Under the pieces are notes generated by a model. The model saw only the letters and a list, made by a program, of their open reading frames with translations. It was not told the DNA's origin and did not search any database. Source: Fomes fomentarius (Eukaryota > Basidiomycota > Agaricomycetes > Polyporales > Polyporaceae). From it: a stretch of 64,000 nt of DNA. Positions within the stretch are counted from its first letter, which is position 1, and each line of letters opens with the position of its first letter. Positions 58,021 to 64,000 of this stretch are shown one piece after another. The stretch lies in the NCBI GenBank assembly GCA_022606135.1, contig JABYQN010000016.1, positions 496,001 to 560,000 of the forward strand, given 5' to 3'. Both the position numbers and the translations under genes were made by a program.

Positions 58021-58971
58021 TTACGCGTTGGTGGAAAGGCTGCTGAGATCGCGAGGGTCCTTGCCTGTATGGAGGATCCGGGTCAGTCTCTCTACCGCCT
58101 GCCACTGAACGAGGAGTAGATGACCTACCGCAGTCGCTCTCGAAGACATCGAACTGAACATCGTCCGGGAAGGGCGTGAGCTTCGTGACAGTCGTGCCGG
58201 TGAACCACTATACATAGCGCCATCCCACCGCGTCAGCACTCTGGCAACCCGGACGCGCCAGACGATGAGTATACTCACGATAAAGTGGCCCTTCTGCTTC
58301 GACCCGTAGTTGACCTGGACGTTGCCGGTCTCGGACTTGTGCCGGACGCCAGCGACGTAGACGGCCTGCCTGCCGGGCGGGATGGAGAACTCGATCGACT
58401 TGGACATGGTCGTGCTCGTCTCCGTGGACTCGGACGCGCCGCCGCCGATGCTGATGCCCTCGAAGTCGATGCCGAAGTTGGCGTTGATCGTGGTGGTCTC
58501 GGAGACCGTCTCGGAGCCGCCGAGGGTCACGGTGATGTCGTCCGTCGCGCCGCCACAGCTGTTCATTCGCCGACGCGGGGTGATGGGAGGGGAGAGAGGG
58601 TGCGTGTGTCAGCTTGGGGATGAGGAAGAGATTGGGTGGAGGGGGACGTACTTGAGTTGCGGGTCACCGAGGACGCTCCAGATGCGCTGGTCGGGGTTGT
58701 TGGCGATGTTAATCTTGACAAAGTATTGCGTCAGTACATTCTAAAGCGGTGCGACAGATGCTGAAGGTATGCTCACCAAAGTGCACCTGTCCGCACGCTT
58801 GACGTTCGGGGAGCCAGGGGCGCCAGGGCAGGACGCAAGCAAGTCCTCGTTGGCAATGTTGTCCTCACGACGCAGCAGACGACCAGAAGCATCCAGTGCT
58901 TCACTGGTCGGGTGCGCGAAGACGGCGCTCAGAAGAGAGAAAGTGAACAGCGCAGCAGTCAACTTGAACAT
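58021..58971 (-). CDS. Secreted beta-rich protein with Kex2-like propeptide site
   Basis: Start MFKLTAALFTFSLLSAVFA (signal peptide) followed by a short propeptide ending GRLLRRE, a dibasic Kex2-like site. Exons then give SCPGAPGSPNVKRADRCTL, INIANNPDQRIWSVLGDPQL, NSCGGATDDITVTLGGSETV and a long Ser/Thr-rich alternating stretch (TINANFGIDFEGISIGGGAS and STETSTTMSKSIEFSIPPG). FTGTTVTKLTPFPDDVQFDV follows, then a last exon CGKDPRDLSSLSTNA ending at 58021. I recognise no named family. The long Ser/Thr-rich strands with alternating hydrophobic residues recall the stem of aerolysin-fold proteins, but that is only a resemblance. It may equally be a beta-sandwich surface protein. Confidence 0.72.
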
Positions 58972-59957
58972 CTTGAAGTTCGTGGGAGGAGGGCGTCGAA
59001 GGTTGGTGCAAGAACGAATGTGTGGCGGGAGAGATGCGCGAACAACGAAAGCGCAGGGGCGGGCACTGGGCACTGGAGGAGAGATAGGATTACAGGCGCA
59101 TCAGAGTGTGTTTAAATATGGGGCGCGTCGGGTCCAACATCAATGCGTTGAGAAGAGCATCGCCGCGATGACGAGCTGTACGCATGCACGAAACCGTTCC
59201 GAGGAGCTGCCGGTACGCCAAGCCCTTCGAGTTGGGTGGCGAACCAGACGCTTGAGACCAACTTCGAAGCCGTGATCGCATGAAGATTACATATAGATCT
59301 AGAAGCATATAGACCGACAAAGTGAGACCATGTTATTGATCTGTGTCGCCGATCCGTCAAAATGAACTGAAATTGTTGCATGCGCATGTACTTAGCCTTG
59401 GTTACTCACTGGAACAATGTGCCCAGAGCGGGTTTGATCTAGCAACAGGCAGTACATACTTACAGCATCAACATCAACGCATCCGCGGAACTTCGTTATA
59501 GCAACGTCGCAAAAAGTATACTGCGTTTGGGAGTAGTCAGTACGCCAAGCCAGGGTGAAAGATGCCTGAAGATACAGACTTATAAGTACGAGTTCCCTGT
59601 ACTCGCAAGGCTCACCTATTACATCTCTCGGACGACTGGCAACCCCCTATAGCAATGCATGTTTCGGAAGTTGATCAATCATCGCTGTGGCCTCACTAGG
59701 ACAATCCACTGCGTTGAACCTATGGCAAGAAAGTCTTTCAGAAAATCCTAGAGATTGAGACTCCTAGAGATTCTTGATAGAGAGAGGACGTCGGGGGGCA
59801 CGCGTCAGCCACAGGGAATTGAACACAGCCTCAGGCGGGCGGCCCCTGCCGAGCGTTTAGCTCAACGTCCCCCACAACAACCACGACTGTCTGATCCTCG
59901 TTCCTGTCCTCTTTCTTGACCTACTCGATACCCTCATCACATTCCTCAACGACCACC
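58972..59957. other. Intergenic region, no gene seen
   Basis: Divergent upstream region between the secreted protein (-) and the oxysterol-binding protein (+). Open frames are short and domain-free. Confidence 0.5.
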
Positions 59958-61659
59958 ATGTCCGGATCCCAGACCCCCAGCGAAGTCCCAGGCGAGGTGC
60001 GTCCATCGCACCTGTACTGACAGCATACCGCTGACGCACAGCGTCATGATTGCCTCGACCCATCGGTTCACGACTCGCGAATACATCCGGGCGTTCGTCG
60101 CTGACGTCTGCAGGCCGTGCCATCTGCACAGAAGAGTAGCTGGGCAAGCTTCCTCAAATCGTATGTGTTCACTTACCACCCAATTCCGATACCATCTGCT
60201 CAATGTGGTGAATCCGGCGGTACTTTGCTTGGCCCGTTCTCAGGATCGCGTCCTTTTCCGGAGATCTCTCATCCTTAACCGCACCACCCTTCATTCTCTC
60301 GCCCATCTCACTCACCGAGTTCCCTGGTACGGCTCCAGTGGCTTGATGCGGAGGGGGGTTGTGATCCTAACGCGCTACAACAGCGTACTGGTGTGAGCGC
60401 CCAGCTCTGTTCGCTGCCATCGCAGATGCCAAGACGGACAAGGATAGGTCGATTGCTGTCCTGAAATGGTTCATCGTGAGTGCACCCTCTTCGGATGGAG
60501 AAGCTGGTGGTTCAAACCTATGGTTCAGAGCACTCTGAAAGGCCAGTATACGTCCCGGAATGAGAAGCTGGGTTCGGAGAAGAAGTGAGTCGCAATTCAT
60601 GACCACCTGCCGACTGATTCGTTAACGAGCTTCTCAGGCCACTGAACCCGGTTCTCGGAGAGTGAGTTCGTCCCTTTCATACAAAACTCTACAATATTCA
60701 TCCTGTACAGATTGTTCTACGGTTACTGGCCTGACGCGAAAGGCCGCGGTCAGACGAATCTCGTAGTTGAGCAAGTCTCCCACCATCCACCAATTACCGC
60801 GTACTACATCTGCAACCCGACCAAGGGCCTGGCTCTCCAGGGCCATAGCGCGCAGAAGACCAGCTTCTCGGGCGGCAGCATCATCGTGAAGCAGATTGGA
60901 CACGCCATCCTCACTGTTGACCTCGAAGGTGGTGGTAAGGAAGAGTTCCTCATCACTCTACCTCGTCTGCGCATCGACGGCCTCTGGTACGGCTCACCAT
61001 ACATCGAGCTTACGGAGACATCGTACATCCAGAGTTCTTCCGGCTGGCTGTCCACAGTATGTCCCATCTGTTCTCGCGGACGCATACTCGCTGATTTGAC
61101 CTCCGTAGATCGAGTACAAGGGCAAGGGTTACTTCTCTGGCCGCTCACACTCGTTCAAGGCACTAGTCACTGGTCCTGGCTCGACTACGCCTGTGAAGAA
61201 GTATGAGGGTGTCTGGCACGAGACTTCCCAGGACTTGGACACCGGCGACATCTTCACCGATGTGACGTCACCAAAGGAGGAAGTCACTGTCGGCCCGGTT
61301 GACAACATGGATGAGTTTGAGAGCAGGAAACTGTGGCAACACGTTGCGCGTGGCATTCGAGAAGGGGACTACGAGACGGCCAGTAGGGAAAAGAGCAAGA
61401 TTGAGGTGCGTCGCCGTGTATTATTCTGTATTATCTGCATCCCAATATGACTGGCGTGTAGAATGACCAGCGGCAGCGCCGACGTGACGAGCAGGCGGCA
61501 GGCACCAGTTGGCAGAAGCGGCATTTCGAACACATCCCATCGGACCCGGTGTACGAGCGCCTCGTCAAGCTGTTCAATGGCGTACCGCCCACCGAGGACA
61601 CGTACGTCTTCCAGCACAATCACTCTGCGACGCCTTCCGTTCGCTCTGTCTCCGTCTAG
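59958..61659 (+). CDS. Oxysterol-binding protein, KES1/OSH4 type
   Basis: Lipid-exchange protein moving sterol and PI4P between membranes. Start MSGSQTPSEVPGE, spliced to KSSWASFLKS, then IASFSGDLSSLTAPPFILSPISLTEFP and AYWCERPALFAAIADAKTD. The ORD core has [33 protein letters not shown] and the family signature EQVSHHPPITAYYI. GSPYIELTETSYI, EYKGKGYFSGRSHSF and an AAGTSWQKRHFE C-terminus follow. No PH domain or ankyrin repeats precede the ORD, so it is the short cytosolic type (about 395 aa). It ends PSVRSVSV. The His-His pair and Lys residues that bind PI4P are present. Confidence 0.93.
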
Positions 61660-62242
61660 TTTTGTTCGAGTTCCGCCTCGCTGCCTCCGGACAAGATCCA
61701 CTGTAATGTGTCTCTACGATTCTACGATTTCTAGAATGTACTCTACACTACAACATTGGACAAGCTAGCCTTAAACATGACACGACCATTGACGAATAGC
61801 TTTCTTGTCCAAGCTTCAAGGTCAAATACCCACGGCTGTGCTGTCCAATCCGCACCTCATCCATCTGTCACATCGCACACATCGCAGCTTCCGCCGCCCG
61901 GGTTGAGCCTGCGCCGTGCGTTTAATTGAATAGCTTGTGAACAAAGACACGCAGTGCCGACGACCAGGGCTGTGGCAGTTGTTGTGCCGCGGCAGCGGCG
62001 TTGTCGGAGATCGTAACCCACCTCCCGCTAACGATATATACGACTCACGAGAGCTCACCTCACCTTGCCTAGATCTCACAATTCAGATCACATTCCGTCA
62101 TCTCCGTTCTACCCTCGGTGCGTCGTTCGGTTCGGGAAACCGTTGTTATGGACGCTGGCTGACGAGCTTCTTCTTTGCTTTGTCACGCAAAATTGTCGAC
62201 TCCACTACTATGATCAGATAATTGCAAACCCAAGCTAAGTCG
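61660..62242. other. Intergenic region, no gene seen
   Basis: Between two forward genes. A GATATATACGA element lies at 62033-62043, about 200 bases before the F-box start. Confidence 0.45.
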
Positions 62243-63947
62243 ATGCTGCCACCCAATACCACGCAGGACAACTCGAAACCCCGCAAACCTCCACAACTGC
62301 CCTTTGAGATACACGACCTCACTCTCTCACATCTACAGGACAACAAGGCCGCCCTCGACAGATGCTCGTTGGTCAGCCGCTCGTGGCTCCAACTGAGCCG
62401 ACACTATCTCTTCCGGACTCTGGCAGTCACCTCCTCAAGAGGGTCCTTCTCGAACTTCATATTGCTACTACGCACTGCACAATACGTGGGGGAGTCTATC
62501 GAGACGCTCACATTGCGTGGGCCCCCTCCTTCTGCCGCTGAGGCTATGGGCCCGTCTGCCAGTCACTCCCCTGTGGTCTCCCCGGATCTGTTGTACCGCC
62601 TTGCAGAGCGGACGCCCAAGCTGAAGACGCTGGTTCTTGCGCGGGTGCGGTTCCTGCCGAACTCGGACTCGAACTCTACCTCAAACTTGGACCCTGCCTC
62701 GGAATCAAATTCAAACTCGAGCTCGACTGTGCCCGAACCCCTCGATGGCGGGTCGGATGTGGTGTCCCGCAAGCTGAGGAAACTGATTCTCGCGAGCACC
62801 ACCCACCGTCCGGTCGCCTTAGGCGTCCCGACCCCGCCTCCTCGGCATCCGGACCACACACTGACGGGCACAACAGTTGACGGGGCGTACTCTCAGGGAA
62901 GAGATGTGTCGGCGTCGGTACCACCGCGTTTGAGCCTGGGCTTGGAGCGGCTGCATTTGACTGACATGGCATCTATCCCTGAGAAGGATGTCCCAAACAT
63001 ACTCGCTGCCATCGCCGTGTTTTCCGAGATCGATGAGCTGGGCCTGTACCACCTCACTGCCCCAAGCAGGCTTGTTCGGTTCAGGGGATCACCAGCACCG
63101 CAGCTGCGGTCACAACAACGCGGTCCGATTCGGTCGCTGGTTGTGTCAGCCGGGCATGCGACGTTCAGCAGCGCCGTGTACTGCATGCTAGAGCATCTAG
63201 TCACGACGGGGATGACTGCACTGTCGTGGGCGTCGAACAATATGCTCCTACTGGAGGCGTTTGGTCGCTTTCTGCGCCCGAATGCGCCTCATTTGCGGAC
63301 GCTGAAGCTGAGCATGGGTACATGGGTGTTCGACTCGGTGACCCACCTCCCTAACAGCGTATTTTGTATGTCTTGCTCTTCATCGTACGTGAGATAGCCG
63401 TTACTCACAGGCAATGTCGTCTATCCACAGTCAAACGCTGGGATAGTATCATCCAATTCTCGCAATTCCCCGTCCTCGACACCCTCACACTGGTCTACGA
63501 CGCCCGGCCATTCCGGAGCGACGAAGACGGCGTACATCCGGCGTTCTCCACATACACCTACCTCCTCACGCATCCTCCGCCGTCCCTCCGGCACCTCACC
63601 CTGCTCTTTCCTCTCCCAGGCGACCACGAGGCGCGACCGCAGGGTCTGTCTATCGAGGAGCGCATCGCGTATGTGAACGAGCTGCGGGAGATGCAGTCAC
63701 TGTGGGACAAGCTGGACGCCGTGCTCGCCCGGATCGCGTCCTTGGAAGGGGTCGATGTGGTGTTTTGCGGTCGGGGCGCGAGGATGTCGGATAAGATGCT
63801 GCTTAGTGTGCTGGTCACAGAGCGTATGCCGACGATGCAGGACAGGGAGATTGTGAAGGTTACTTGGCAGGTGAGCAGGCTCGTTTTTTTTTTCGTTATG
63901 GGTGTTCGTATTAACATGAGATGCTCTCTCTTCAGGACTGTTGTTAG
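62243..63947 (+). CDS. F-box protein, LRR-like
   Basis: Adaptor-type protein that would link substrates to SCF ubiquitin ligases. The first ATG is 62243 (MLPPNTTQDNSKPRKPPQLP). The F-box is PFEIHDLTLSHLQDNKAALDRCSLVSRSWLQLSRHYLFR, followed by leucine-rich strands: IETLTLRGP, LKTLVLARVRF, LERLHLTDMA, IDELGLYHL, LRTLKLSMG. A Ser/Asn low-complexity insert lies near residue 150. One intron follows PNSVF (about 63367-63429). The second exon gives KRWDSIIQFSQFPVLDTLTLVYD, LRHLTLLFPLPG and ends KVTWQ. A last tiny exon DCC ends at TAG 63947. It belongs to the large expanded F-box repertoire of Agaricomycetes; target unknown. Confidence 0.85.
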
Positions 63948-64000
63948 TATTTTGACGAGCGATGCGCTTGGAATCTCATCGGATCAGAAATCATTGTTTG

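Noticed and set aside
1..64000. CRISPR arrays, rRNA, bacterial operons
   Set aside because: No regularly spaced repeats or rRNA sequences were seen, and all recognised genes are eukaryotic with introns.

Overview
This window is nuclear DNA of a filamentous basidiomycete, most likely an agaricomycete of the Polyporales. The genes are broken by many short GT-AG introns (mostly about 50-65 nt). Spacing is compact and coding exons are GC-rich. Several gene families (DUF6533 membrane proteins, F-box/LRR-like proteins, secreted GPI-type proteins) are typical of that group. The genus cannot be fixed from the sequence alone. All gene models were spliced by eye; splice junctions are given where reading frame and paralogue comparison agree.

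Left part (0-12.4 kb), mostly conserved housekeeping genes: an NHP6-type HMG-box protein (-), an otubain-type deubiquitinase (-), a possible 45-aa secreted peptide (+), the tRNA pseudouridine synthase DEG1/PUS3 (+), a branched-chain aminotransferase (-) and a secreted SurE-type phosphatase (+).

Middle part (12.4-39 kb), an accessory region full of duplications. It holds three SurE copies (two intact, one broken) and four members of a secreted GPI-type family (two intact, two broken). It also holds three copies of an unknown 212-aa protein, one with a destroyed splice donor. The first 212-aa copy is divergent from a protein with a PD-(D/E)XK-nuclease-like motif, and the second copy has a decayed version of the same neighbour. 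Two DUF6533 multi-span membrane proteins and a bacterial-looking cytoplasmic GH43 enzyme complete the region. Between 18.3 and 20.4 kb lies a mosaic of three truncated pseudogenes with sharp joints. Each has an intact relative elsewhere in the window, so this stretch records repeated segmental duplication followed by deletion.

Right part (39-64 kb), again mostly conserved: a METTL14/Kar4-type RNA methyltransferase homologue with a long Met/Gly/Asn-rich tail (+), an ERCC6L2-like SNF2 remodeler (-), a secreted alpha/beta hydrolase (+), leucyl-tRNA synthetase with a possible UUG-initiated mitochondrial extension (-), an SLC49/FLVCR-like transporter (+), a secreted beta-rich protein with a Kex2-like site (-), a KES1/OSH4-type oxysterol-binding protein (+) and an F-box protein (+). 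No tRNA, rRNA or CRISPR was recognised.
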